Shown piece after piece: positions 53,263 through 61,216 of a stretch of DNA of 64,000 nt (position 1 is the first letter of the stretch; every line of letters begins with the position of its first letter). The stretch is from NCBI RefSeq assembly GCF_000832305.1, contig NZ_CP010536.1, positions 2,542,001 through 2,606,000 of the forward strand, written 5' to 3'. This DNA is from Cupriavidus basilensis (GTDB lineage: Bacteria > Pseudomonadota > Gammaproteobacteria > Burkholderiales > Burkholderiaceae). Under the pieces are notes generated by a model. It worked only from the letters and a program-made list of their open reading frames with translations. It made no database searches and was not told the origin of the DNA. Both the position numbers and the translations under genes were made by a program.

Positions 53263-54731
53263 CGACATCCTCTTCCTTCCCCGGCTCCGATCCCGATTTC
53301 CTCGCGCGCGAGACGCTGCGCCTGCTCGGCCCCGCGCCCGACAACTGGGTGCCGGACCACGCCGGCATCGACCACAACGTGGCCATCGTCGGTGGCGGCC
53401 AGAGCGGCAGCGCCTATGCCTTCGCGCTGCGCCGCGCGGGCATCGGCCGCGTGACGGTGCTCGACGCCGCGCCAGACGGTGCGCTGGCCGGCGTCTGGCG
53501 CGCGCGCGCGCGCATGCGCAAGCTGCGCACGCCCAAGAACCTGGTCGGGCCGGAGCTCGGCCTGCCGACACTGGGCTTCCAGGCCTGGTATGAAGCACGG
53601 CACGGCGCCGAGGCCTATGCCGCCATCGACCGCATTGCGCGCCTGGACTGGGCCGATTACCTGGACTGGTACCGCAACTTCCTCGGCGTGCCGGTGCGCT
53701 ACGCCACGCGCGTGGTACGCATCGAGCCCGTAAGCGGCGCCGCGCCGCAGCGCTTCCGGCTGCATCTTGAAGTAAACGGGCAAGCGCGCATCGAGACCGC
53801 ACGCAAGGTCATCCTGGCCAATGGCGTGGCCGGCAATGGGGCTGCGTTCGTGCCCGCTGTGTTATCGCAGGCCGTGGCCGCCGGGCTGGCCGCGCATACG
53901 GCCGATGCCATCGACTTCGACGCGCTGCGCGGCAAGACGGTCGCCGTGCTCGGCGCGGCGGCCTCCGCCTTCGATGCCGCCGCCGTGGCGCTGGAATCCG
54001 GCGCGGCCGCCGTGCACCTGTTCGCGCGCCGCGACCATATCGCCGCCACGCCGGTATCGCGCGTGCGCGCCTACCCCGGCCTTTACGACAATTACCACGC
54101 CCTGCCCGATGCCACGCGCTGGGAGCAAGCCATCCGCTATCGGCGCGCCGGCTCCACGCCACCGGCCGACTCGGTGGAGCGGGTGCTCAAATTCCCGCAG
54201 TTCCATCTGCACCTGAGCACGTCGCTGTCCACCGCCGAGGTGGAGTCCGGGCGCATCGTCACCGAGGTGCAAGGGCAGACCCTGCGCTTCGACTTTGCGA
54301 TTGCCGGCACGGGCTACCTGGTGGATCCGTCAGCGCGTGCGGAACTGGCCGGCATTGCGCCGCATATCCTGCGCTGGCGCGACCGCTACCAGCCCCCGGC
54401 CGATGCGCGCGACGACGAGCTCGCCGCGTCGCCCTATCTGGGCAGCGGCCTTGAGTATCTAGAAAAAACACCAGGTGCCGCGCCGTGGCTGCGCGATCTC
54501 CATGTACATAACCCCGCAGGTTTTGCCAGCGTCGGCGTGCCGCTAGGCGATGTGCCCAGCATGCGGCGCGATATTCCGGGCTCGGTCGCCCGCATCAGCC
54601 GGGATCTGCTGCTGGCGGACCTGGCGCTGCATGAGCAGCGGATTCGTGGGGACGTGCCGGCGGATTTTGGGGCGGAGTTCTATGCTGGCGCGGTCTGGAA
54701 GCCCGCGGGCGCTGCGCTCGCGGCGGCTTGA
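53259..54731 (+). CDS. FAD/NAD(P)-binding flavoprotein, monooxygenase-like
   Basis: A 490-residue flavoprotein with a two-dinucleotide-binding layout. The FAD site is NVAIVGGGQSGSAYAFALRRAG (Gly45, Gly47, Gly50); a second Rossmann segment near residues 225-245 reads VAVLGAAASAFDAAAVAL, with Ala in place of the usual second Gly. The late AGTGYLVD resembles the ATG motif of N-hydroxylating and Baeyer-Villiger type monooxygenases. It is translationally coupled (ATGA) to the LLM gene. It could be an independent oxygenase or supply reduced flavin to the four flavin enzymes before it; neither is shown by the sequence. Confidence 0.82.
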   Translation: MTTSSSFPGSDPDFLARETLRLLGPAPDNWVPDHAGIDHNVAIVGGGQSGSAYAFALRRAGIGRVTVLDAAPDGALAGVWRARARMRKLRTPKNLVGPELGLPTLGFQAWYEARHGAEAYAAIDRIARLDWADYLDWYRNFLGVPVRYATRVVRIEPVSGAAPQRFRLHLEVNGQARIETARKVILANGVAGNGAAFVPAVLSQAVAAGLAAHTADAIDFDALRGKTVAVLGAAASAFDAAAVALESGAAAVHLFARRDHIAATPVSRVRAYPGLYDNYHALPDATRWEQAIRYRRAGSTPPADSVERVLKFPQFHLHLSTSLSTAEVESGRIVTEVQGQTLRFDFAIAGTGYLVDPSARAELAGIAPHILRWRDRYQPPADARDDELAASPYLGSGLEYLEKTPGAAPWLRDLHVHNPAGFASVGVPLGDVPSMRRDIPGSVARISRDLLLADLALHEQRIRGDVPADFGAEFYAGAVWKPAGAALAAA

Positions 54732-54790
54732 GGTGGCTTGAGGCCACTGGCAAGGCCTTTTAACCTGAACAGATCAAGCCAGAAATCTCA

Positions 54791-55159
54791 TCAGGATCCG
54801 ATGTACTTGTAGTACAGAGCCAGTTTCTCGTTGTTTTCTGAGACTTCAATATGAAGAATAGCCTCACCGGGCCTGCCATTTTCAAAGAGCACACACTCCA
54901 TTCCTAGTGCCTTTCCGTTGGTTTCATAGACATCAATGCACGGCCATTTCTGCGTACGCGAATCAAAGGCCGCCTCCAGTGGCGCAATGGATAAGATTGC
55001 CCCCTCATCGAAGTATTCATCAACGCACTCGAATATCTCTTCGGCCACTGCGCCGGAAATGCCAAACTTGTGCTGCAGCGCCTGTGCATCTCGCAGGCCA
55101 ATGGTCTCGATAAATCGCTTCGCCTCGTTATAGGCTTGCTGCCTTGTTGGCGTTCGCAT
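54791..55159 (-). CDS. Small soluble protein of unknown function, AT-richer than neighbours
   Basis: A 122-residue acidic protein with no signal or membrane segment. Helices fill the first half (QQAYNEAKRFIETIGLRDAQALQHKFG) and strands the second (KALGMECVLFENGRPGEAILHIEVSENNEKLALYYKYIG). Its base composition and codon choice (for example AAA, GAA, AAT, TTT) stand out from the surrounding GC-rich genes, which suggests it arrived by transfer. The size and isolated setting resemble immunity proteins of contact or polymorphic toxin systems, but no toxin gene is adjacent and the family was not recognised. ATG at 55157-55159 is preferred over an in-frame upstream start. Confidence 0.65.
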   Translation of the reverse strand: MRTPTRQQAYNEAKRFIETIGLRDAQALQHKFGISGAVAEEIFECVDEYFDEGAILSIAPLEAAFDSRTQKWPCIDVYETNGKALGMECVLFENGRPGEAILHIEVSENNEKLALYYKYIGS

Positions 55160-55632
55160 GGGTCGGCTCCGTGATGGCAAGACATCGAGGCGCAAATCTA
55201 GCACGACAAGGACCTATCGTGAATTTTGCGGGGGGCCCCGTGGATAGGCAGTCCCCTGGACAGGCATTCCATCCAGGATAAGCAGAGAAAGAAAGCTGCA
55301 AGCTCAGGACAGGTCCGCCCCAAGCGCGGCAGTCACCGCCGCCGCCTTGCCGATACGCCACGCAAATCCGCCGGGCCCTTCCGGGATGCCGGGATATGAT
55401 CCGGGGCTATTGAGCAATTGCCGGATCTGGTGTACACATCGAGTTGCCCCACTTTCAGTGACATGTCCAGCGACACATCTGTATTGCTCGGGGCAGAGCA
55501 GGCCATTCTCCGTCCTTTGACGTGTGCGCGATGCCGGCCACACCGGGCTGCAGCGTGGTACCGCCGTAGAGGTTGCCAATTTCCCCCGGGTCTCCTTCGT
55601 AGACACGATGCCTTTCACTACCTGCCGCGCCA
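55160..55632. other. Gene-poor region before the hybrid kinase, with possible decayed coding on the minus strand
   Basis: About 470 bases separate the small AT-rich gene from the kinase. On the minus strand, between about 55620 and 55390, two different frames show protein-like phrases in succession (EIGNLYGGTTLQPGVAGIAH, then SAPSNTDVSLDMSLKVGQLD), as if one gene had suffered a frameshift; no complete gene can be drawn. The kinase promoter must lie here, but no good -35/-10 pair was found. Confidence 0.45.
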
Positions 55633-58600
55633 ATGGAACGCAGTCCGATCCGCCGCCTTGCCCGCATGCAGAGGCAACTGAGCCTCGTGCCGTTCGTCGT
55701 CATTCCGTTGGCGCTGATGCTGGCCGGCACGCTTTGCTGGGGCATATTCCGCGTCGTGGAGGATCAGCAAGAACGGATCGACATCCATTTTTCCGAACTC
55801 ACTGGCTATATCCGGGAGCAGGAGGCCTTCCTGATACGCCTGCGGACGCGAGTCCGGAGCTTGCATCCCGAGGATTACACGGGTGATGTGAAGCTGCGGC
55901 GCATCGATTCGAGCGCCCATGGCGGCGTGAAGCTGTTCGAGGCGCGGGTGCCGAGCACGTCGGTCATGTTCAGCATTGCCTGCGCGAGCACGGCAGACTG
56001 TCCTGCGACAGACAGCGCCGTGCTCCGGTTCGGTTCCTTTTTTTCCGATTACTACAGCACGTACTGGGCCGCATCCCAGCAGCCTGCGGCAGATGCCTTC
56101 CTGATCGCGGCGCATGCCGATGCCAGTGTCCGCATGCCGGCGTTGCGCTTCACGCCGGAGAACAGGCCGCAGGAGTACGGCGCGGTGCTCTCGATGGTCG
56201 CGCAGCATGCCGGCACGCACGCAGGCGAGCGCGACGTTGCATCGGGGGCTGTCAGCTGGCTGCGCGCCGATCCGGCGGCCGGGGGGGCAGGCAAGATGCT
56301 CGCCGTCCTGCCGCTCGACGCCGCGGCGGCCAGACCGCGAGCGACGGAATCCGGGAACGAGACGCTCTACGCTGCCGCGCTGCTGAGCCTGGATAGGATT
56401 GGCAATATTCGGGGTTCTCCGGAAACACCCGGCTACGACGATTTCTGGCTGGAAGACAAGGCCCGCACCACCTTAGCGGGCAAGACGCCGTTGCCCGCAT
56501 CGAAGGCGGACGGCGTCACCTTTGCCACCGATGGACTGTACTTTCGGCTGAAAGACCCGAAAGGCGCGTGGCACGCGCTATACCGCATCAGCTATCCGAC
56601 CTTTTTCCGCCACAACAAGGGCCTGCCGGTCCTCCTCGCACTGCTGGTGCTGCTCGGGCTGGGCGGCGCCTTGTCCTTCGTGCGCTGGTACAACCGGCGC
56701 GTGGTGTTGCCGGCCCGCCAGGCGCGCGAGCGGCTGGCGCAAGCCGACGCATTCTGCCACGCGCTTATCGAGACCGCGCCCGTGGCGCTGTGCATTTACA
56801 GCCGGGCGGACGGCGCGGCGCTGTTCGGCAACCATCTGGCAAAGCAATGGCTGAACCTGGACCCGGGCCTGGATACGCACCCGGACCTGCAGTGCGTTCT
56901 CGACAATCCGTCTCAGGCCACGCAAGTGCTTGCGGCCGCCCTGCCCGGCACCATCGGGGAAATCCGGGGCGATGGCAGCAGGCCGCTTTCCCTGGCTTTC
57001 GCGCCGGCCCGCTACCATGGTCAAGCGGTGCTGCTGTGCGCGTTTTCCGATATCAGCGCACGCAAGGAAACAGAACGCGCCCTGGCCAAGGGAGGGCAGG
57101 ATGCCGACAGCGCAAGCGCGGCCAGGACCACCTTCCTGGCTTCGATGAGCCACGAAATCCGCACGCCGTTGTATGGCGTAATGGGCGCCTTGGAACTCCT
57201 GGAGCTCACCAGCCTTGGCAACGTGCAGGGGCAGTATGTCCAGACTATCCGCAACGCGTCGGAAGCACTGATGCAGATTATCGGCGACGTCCTGGATATC
57301 GCCAGGATCGAGGCGCGGCAGCTGTCAGTCGAGGCCGAGGACTTCTGCCTGCTATCGCTGGTGGAGGCCACCATCAGCCGCCATGCCGCCAGTGCCGGGC
57401 AAAAGGGCCTGCTCCTGTACGCCTGCGTGGCGCCCGAGCTGCCTGAACGCCTGCGTGGCGATTCAGTCCGAATTCAGCAAATCCTGAACAACCTGCTGTG
57501 CAATGCCATTAAATCCACCGAATCCGGTCACGTGATTCTCCGCGTCCGGCAAGTTTCGGCAGATCGCGATGGCGCGACGCTGCGCTTCCAGGTAGTCGAC
57601 ACGGGGGTCGGGATCCCGCAGGAATGTCAAGCGGAACTCTTCACGCCGTTCCACCGGATCGACAGCAAACTGCATGCAGTAAGCGGCGCCGGATTGGGCT
57701 TGTCCATCTGCATGCGCCTGGCAACGTTGATGCATGGGGACATCCGGGTGGTCAGCGATCCGGGCCTGGGAAGCAGCTTTTCGCTGACGCTCCCCCTGTC
57801 GCATGCTGCAGCGCAGATGCCATCGCAAGCGCCCGTGCTGACGGGAAAATCCGTCTACGTGCGATCCCCGAGCAAGGAGTTGACCGAGAATGTGTGCGCA
57901 TGGCTAAGGCGCTGGGGAGCCACCACCCACACCGCAGACGATGCCCCTGTCGATACCGCGCGGCCTGCGCATCTGCTGGACCTTCTCGTCTCCTACCCGG
58001 TTCCCGAGGGCTGGAGCGGGAATTACCTGTTTGCAGGCAACCCGCCCGCTGCCGCGCACGCTGCTTTGTCAGCGGGGCGTGGCAACCTGAGTGCGCACAG
58101 TGTGCAAGCGGTCGGCAGCGCTATCGCGCTGGCGGGGCCGGTTACATCCGCACCGGCCGACAGGCCGGCGGAACCTCTCGCCGCCGACGCACGGCTTCGA
58201 GTGCTCGTGGCCGAGGACAACGCTATCAATGGAATGATCCTCAAGGAGCAACTCGAACAGATCGGCTGCCTGGTTGCCCTGGTCCGCAATGGGGTGGATG
58301 CGCTGGCCCGATGGCACCCCGACCTGTTCGATGTCGTGATCACGGACATCAACATGCCAAGGGCAAATGGCTACGAGCTGGCCGAAGCGTTGAGGCAACA
58401 AGGCTACCCGGGTCCTATTGTGGGGATCACCGCCAACGCGATGCGCGAAGAGGAACAACGCTGCCTGGACGCAGGCATGACGTCCTGGCTGGCCAAGCCA
58501 TTTGACGTCGGGGCGCTACGGGCTCATCTCCAGTTCATTCGCTCGCCTGCTGTCATACCGCATGCGGCGCACACTGTCCCGCGGGCGCCGGCCAGTCAAG

Positions 58601-58884
58601 ATGAAGCCGGGTTCGTGCCGATCAGGTTCCGCAACTTATTCACCGAGACCATGCGAGACGATATCGCGGCGCTCAATCGAGCCATGGTGAATGCGTCCGC
58701 CGGCAGCGCCCTGGATACGTTGCATCGTATGCGCGGAGCGCTGGCTACCGTAAAATTGTTCAGCCTCGTGAAATACTGCGAATCCCTGGAGGAAGACATT
58801 CGCAGCGAAGGCCTCCAGAAAAAGCAGAAGGCCGGCATAACACTGGTTACCTCGCAGATCGAGGCCATTCTTGCCGAATTTTGA
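55633..58884 (+). CDS. Hybrid sensor histidine kinase with receiver and HPt domains (BvgS/EvgS-like phosphorelay)
   Basis: A 1083-residue unorthodox kinase. Order: membrane helix 1 (about 18-40), periplasmic region (41-328), helix 2 (331-352), PAS-like domain (about 370-478), HisKA with phosphorylated His507 in FLASMSHEIRTPLYG, HATPase with the N box NNLLCNAIKSTESG and DTGVGIP, a degenerate receiver-like segment (about 736-835), a true receiver (855-970) with Asp905 in VVITDINMPRANG and Lys955 in LAKPFD, and an HPt domain with His1031 in TLHRMRGALATVK. It can thus pass phosphate His-Asp-His to a separate regulator, most likely the LuxR-type gene 45 bases downstream. The periplasmic sensor matches no recognised domain, so the signal is unknown. 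Confidence 0.93.
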   Translation: MERSPIRRLARMQRQLSLVPFVVIPLALMLAGTLCWGIFRVVEDQQERIDIHFSELTGYIREQEAFLIRLRTRVRSLHPEDYTGDVKLRRIDSSAHGGVKLFEARVPSTSVMFSIACASTADCPATDSAVLRFGSFFSDYYSTYWAASQQPAADAFLIAAHADASVRMPALRFTPENRPQEYGAVLSMVAQHAGTHAGERDVASGAVSWLRADPAAGGAGKMLAVLPLDAAAARPRATESGNETLYAAALLSLDRIGNIRGSPETPGYDDFWLEDKARTTLAGKTPLPASKADGVTFATDGLYFRLKDPKGAWHALYRISYPTFFRHNKGLPVLLALLVLLGLGGALSFVRWYNRRVVLPARQARERLAQADAFCHALIETAPVALCIYSRADGAALFGNHLAKQWLNLDPGLDTHPDLQCVLDNPSQATQVLAAALPGTIGEIRGDGSRPLSLAFAPARYHGQAVLLCAFSDISARKETERALAKGGQDADSASAARTTFLASMSHEIRTPLYGVMGALELLELTSLGNVQGQYVQTIRNASEALMQIIGDVLDIARIEARQLSVEAEDFCLLSLVEATISRHAASAGQKGLLLYACVAPELPERLRGDSVRIQQILNNLLCNAIKSTESGHVILRVRQVSADRDGATLRFQVVDTGVGIPQECQAELFTPFHRIDSKLHAVSGAGLGLSICMRLATLMHGDIRVVSDPGLGSSFSLTLPLSHAAAQMPSQAPVLTGKSVYVRSPSKELTENVCAWLRRWGATTHTADDAPVDTARPAHLLDLLVSYPVPEGWSGNYLFAGNPPAAAHAALSAGRGNLSAHSVQAVGSAIALAGPVTSAPADRPAEPLAADARLRVLVAEDNAINGMILKEQLEQIGCLVALVRNGVDALARWHPDLFDVVITDINMPRANGYELAEALRQQGYPGPIVGITANAMREEEQRCLDAGMTSWLAKPFDVGALRAHLQFIRSPAVIPHAAHTVPRAPASQDEAGFVPIRFRNLFTETMRDDIAALNRAMVNASAGSALDTLHRMRGALATVKLFSLVKYCESLEEDIRSEGLQKKQKAGITLVTSQIEAILAEF

Positions 58885-58929
58885 CAATCGACCAGACGGA
58901 GACCTCTCTTTATCCGATTTTTGAACTCC

Positions 58930-59580
58930 ATGAAAAAAACCAAAATCATCTTAGCGGACGATCATCCCCTGGTGCTCATGGGAATACGCGAAGTCATTGA
59001 ACGGGACCTGCGTTTCGTGGTGGTTGATTCCGCCTCGGGTCCCTCGGACCTGATCGCCAAGATTCCCGTTGCCCGTCCGGATATCATCGTCACCGACTTT
59101 GCCATGCCTGGTGATTTGGTCTTCGGAGATGGCCTGAGGCTCATCGAGTACCTGGCCAGGACGTTTCCCGGCGTCAAGCTGCTGGTTCTGACAATGCTCA
59201 CCAACCCGATCATCGTATCAGCGCTGTACGATGCCGGCGCGCACGGTGTGGTGCTCAAGGGCGATTCTCTCAACGACATCCTCGCCGCCCTGTTCGCGAT
59301 CCGGAGTGGCCGCAGATACATTCCATCCTCCCTCCAGGAGACGCTTCGCGCGAGTTCGGGGGCGGACTCCATTGGCGAGCGAATCAAGATGCTGTCGCCC
59401 CGGGAATACGAAGTGCTTCGCCATTTCGTTGGCGGGGACTCGGTTCAGGATATCGCCAGGCACTTCAGCCGCAGTGTCAAGACCGTGAGTGGCCACAAGG
59501 TGTCAGCAATGCAAAAGCTCGGTGTCACAACCGACCAGCAACTCATTGCCTTCTGCATTGCTACCGACCTGTTTCAGTAG
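58930..59580 (+). CDS. LuxR/NarL-type response regulator, intact receiver
   Basis: A 216-residue regulator. The receiver has the acidic pair Asp10-Asp11, phosphorylatable Asp56 (IIVTDFAMPG), Thr in LLVLTML and Lys in GVVLKGDS; the C-terminal LuxR/GerE helix-turn-helix is complete (LSPREYEVLRHFVGGDSVQDIARHFSRSVKTVSGH). It resembles the BvgA/RcsB/EvgA group. It follows the hybrid kinase and is the expected end of its phosphorelay. The ATG at 58930 is chosen; a TTG at 58921 is possible. No strong ribosome-binding site is visible for either. Confidence 0.93.
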   Translation: MKKTKIILADDHPLVLMGIREVIERDLRFVVVDSASGPSDLIAKIPVARPDIIVTDFAMPGDLVFGDGLRLIEYLARTFPGVKLLVLTMLTNPIIVSALYDAGAHGVVLKGDSLNDILAALFAIRSGRRYIPSSLQETLRASSGADSIGERIKMLSPREYEVLRHFVGGDSVQDIARHFSRSVKTVSGHKVSAMQKLGVTTDQQLIAFCIATDLFQ

Positions 59581-59643
59581 CAGGATGCCATGGGCACGCC
59601 CAGGCACCGACATCGCGCAGGGCGGGGGCGCCCTGCCGCGCGC

Positions 59644-59680
59644 AAAAAAAACCCAAGCGGCCCGCGAGGGTCACTTGGGT
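59644..59680 (-). terminator. Strong intrinsic terminator reading on the minus strand
   Basis: On the minus strand ACCCAAG, an inner CCC-TCGC-GGG hairpin and CTTGGGT are followed by eight T residues. No minus-strand gene lies within 4 kb upstream of it, so it may end an unannotated small transcript. On the plus strand it has no T-run after it and would not serve the response regulator. Confidence 0.75.
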
Positions 59681-59972
59681 GGGTAGAAGTCCGGACAAAG
59701 GGAGGGAATCCTCGCCGGAATCGGGGTTCGGCATCACCAGGGAGCGTTGATGCCGACGAAGTCAAGAATACTGAAGTCATCACGCTTCTACTACCAGACA
59801 ATTCTGGTTTTGCAGCAACGTGTCGGCGTTGACAGCCAATGGGCGACCGGCTGGCGGCGGTGGCTGATCATCACCAGATCGTCGTCGGCTTGCACGAACT
59901 CATCTAATCAGACAGTCAACCCTATAGCCAATCAGAATTAATCGTTGCCACGGTTTTCCAACTTTTCTCGTT

Positions 59973-60008
59973 ACGAACCAATTCGCGATTGACGAATTTA
60001 AACTTCGT
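59973..60008. promoter_or_regulatory. Repeated ACGAA/TTCGT half-sites
   Basis: ACGAA occurs at 59973-59977 and 59992-59996, 19 bases apart, and TTCGT at 60004-60008, forming an inverted pair around TTTAAAC. AATTCG and CGAATT (59980-59985, 59993-59998) add a second overlapping dyad. This could be a dimeric regulator's binding site; the proteins are not known. Confidence 0.35.
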
Positions 60009-60286
60009 GCGACCCGAAGCCCTAAGAAGAATAGCGTGAACCGGCAGCAACTCCGCCGGGGCCGGGCGCGGGAGAGGTTGGGCGAACCGGTCCGCGCCTC
60101 ACTGCGATGCGTGGCTCACCTGCACCGCCCCCCGAGCAGTGCACGCGTCATTAAGCGCGGCGATAATCTCACTTCATTTATTTTTTCCAAAAACAAGAAC
60201 TATCCTGTTCCGCTGCCGGGGAATTCTGTCGAATATCTGCTGAGACACGCGATCCATACCGGGGCCGTGGAGGCCGCGATGCATTT

Positions 60287-60306
60287 TCACGTAACCTCAC
60301 GTAACC
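60287..60306. promoter_or_regulatory. Perfect tandem repeat TCACGTAACC x2
   Basis: Two adjacent identical 10-bp units (60287-60296, 60297-60306) are one helical turn each and lie 93 bases before the start of the second regulator gene. Such an arrangement is typical of side-by-side binding by a LuxR- or OmpR-type regulator. Confidence 0.5.
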
Positions 60307-60326
60307 AAGCCATCGGAAGATCGTCT

Positions 60327-60357
60327 GCCGCCCGGCGGGCACGCTCCGCTGGGCGGC
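60327..60357 (+). other. GC-rich stem in the leader of the second regulator gene
   Basis: GCCGCCC (60327-60333) pairs with GGGCGGC (60351-60357) around a 17-base loop. A short GGTTTT follows. It might affect translation or act as a weak attenuator. The evidence is the pairing only. Confidence 0.35.
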
Positions 60358-60398
60358 GAACCGGTTTTGCACAGATTCGTTGATCGGAGGGCATAGTT

Positions 60399-61100
60399 GT
60401 GCCAGTCAGAGTGCTTCTTGCGGATGACCGTTCCACATCGCAGAAAAAGATGCGCCAGGTGCTGGCGCTGATGGGTGACGTCGAGATCGTCGGAGAGCCT
60501 GTGGATTCCGCCGAACTGATGCAGTGGCTGAGCAGGGGCAGGACCAAGGCCGATGTCCTGCTCTGCGCCTTCTTTCGTCCGGGCGGGCGATTCAACGACA
60601 ACATCGCATTGCTGGATCTTCTGCATGACACCTGCCCTCGCTTGCGGGTCGTGATCATCACGAGGGCAGCCAGCCCGTTGGTCCTGCGCGCCATGATCGT
60701 CTCGGGCGCCCATGGCCTGCTGCTGAGGAGCGACCCGGCAAGGGAGATCGCGGGCGCCCTGCGCGCTGTCGCGCGAGGGCGAATGTACATCGCCGAATCG
60801 GTGCGCAGGCGGATGGCTCACTCGCGCATGGCGGAGACGCCGATCGACGTCTTTGCCAACGACTGCATCTCGGCGCGGGAGACCGAAGTGCTGCGCCGCT
60901 ATACGCGCGGCATGACCATCGGTGAGATCGCCACGGCGCTGGGCCGCAGCATCAAGACCGTAAGCACGCAGCGCATTGCGGGCATGAAAAAACTCGGACT
61001 TGCAAACGACCGCGAGCTGTATGAGTACGCATTCGCATTTCGGTTTGCCCCCGCCAACGAGGATACGGCTGCAAAGACAGTCAACTCCCTGCGCGGATAA
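60399..61100 (+). CDS. LuxR-type regulator with a non-phosphorylatable pseudo-receiver
   Basis: A 233-residue protein with the receiver-LuxR layout but a degenerate receiver. The acidic pair Asp9-Asp10 remains, yet at the phosphorylation position the segment reads VLLCAFFRPGG, placing Ala57 where Asp is required, and the conserved Lys is replaced by Arg110 (GLLLRSDP). The C-terminal helix-turn-helix (ISARETEVLRRYTRGMTIGEIATALGRSIKTVSTQR) is intact, so DNA binding should be kept. Start is GTG at 60399 with GGAGG eight bases upstream. It precedes a truncated paralogue of the hybrid kinase. It probably works without phosphorylation or by pairing with the intact regulator at 58930. Confidence 0.9.
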   Translation: MPVRVLLADDRSTSQKKMRQVLALMGDVEIVGEPVDSAELMQWLSRGRTKADVLLCAFFRPGGRFNDNIALLDLLHDTCPRLRVVIITRAASPLVLRAMIVSGAHGLLLRSDPAREIAGALRAVARGRMYIAESVRRRMAHSRMAETPIDVFANDCISARETEVLRRYTRGMTIGEIATALGRSIKTVSTQRIAGMKKLGLANDRELYEYAFAFRFAPANEDTAAKTVNSLRG

Positions 61101-61216
61101 CGGCACTCCGGGGTCTCGCCAGCGAAGTCGCGGGTGGTCAACGCCGATCACTGCTGGGATCGAAGATTGAGAATTGTCCGATAGGAAAGCCTTCCGATCG
61201 GCGGCATCATTCGACA

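Larger units (their letters stand above)
59581..60398. other. 818-base AT-rich intergenic region between the two regulatory modules
   Basis: This is the longest gap in the window. It holds a minus-strand terminator (59644-59680), an AT-rich tract (about 59885-60030), inverted repeats near 59973-60008, a second AT-rich tract (60165-60205), a perfect 10-bp tandem repeat (60287-60306) and a GC stem in the leader of the next gene (60327-60357). The short open frames present are not convincing genes. It probably contains several binding sites and perhaps a small RNA. Confidence 0.6.

Noticed and set aside
54733..54762. Terminator after the last flavoprotein gene
   Set aside because: Only four- and five-base stems (GTGGC/GCCAC, GGCC/GGCC) with a short TTTT; too weak to call.
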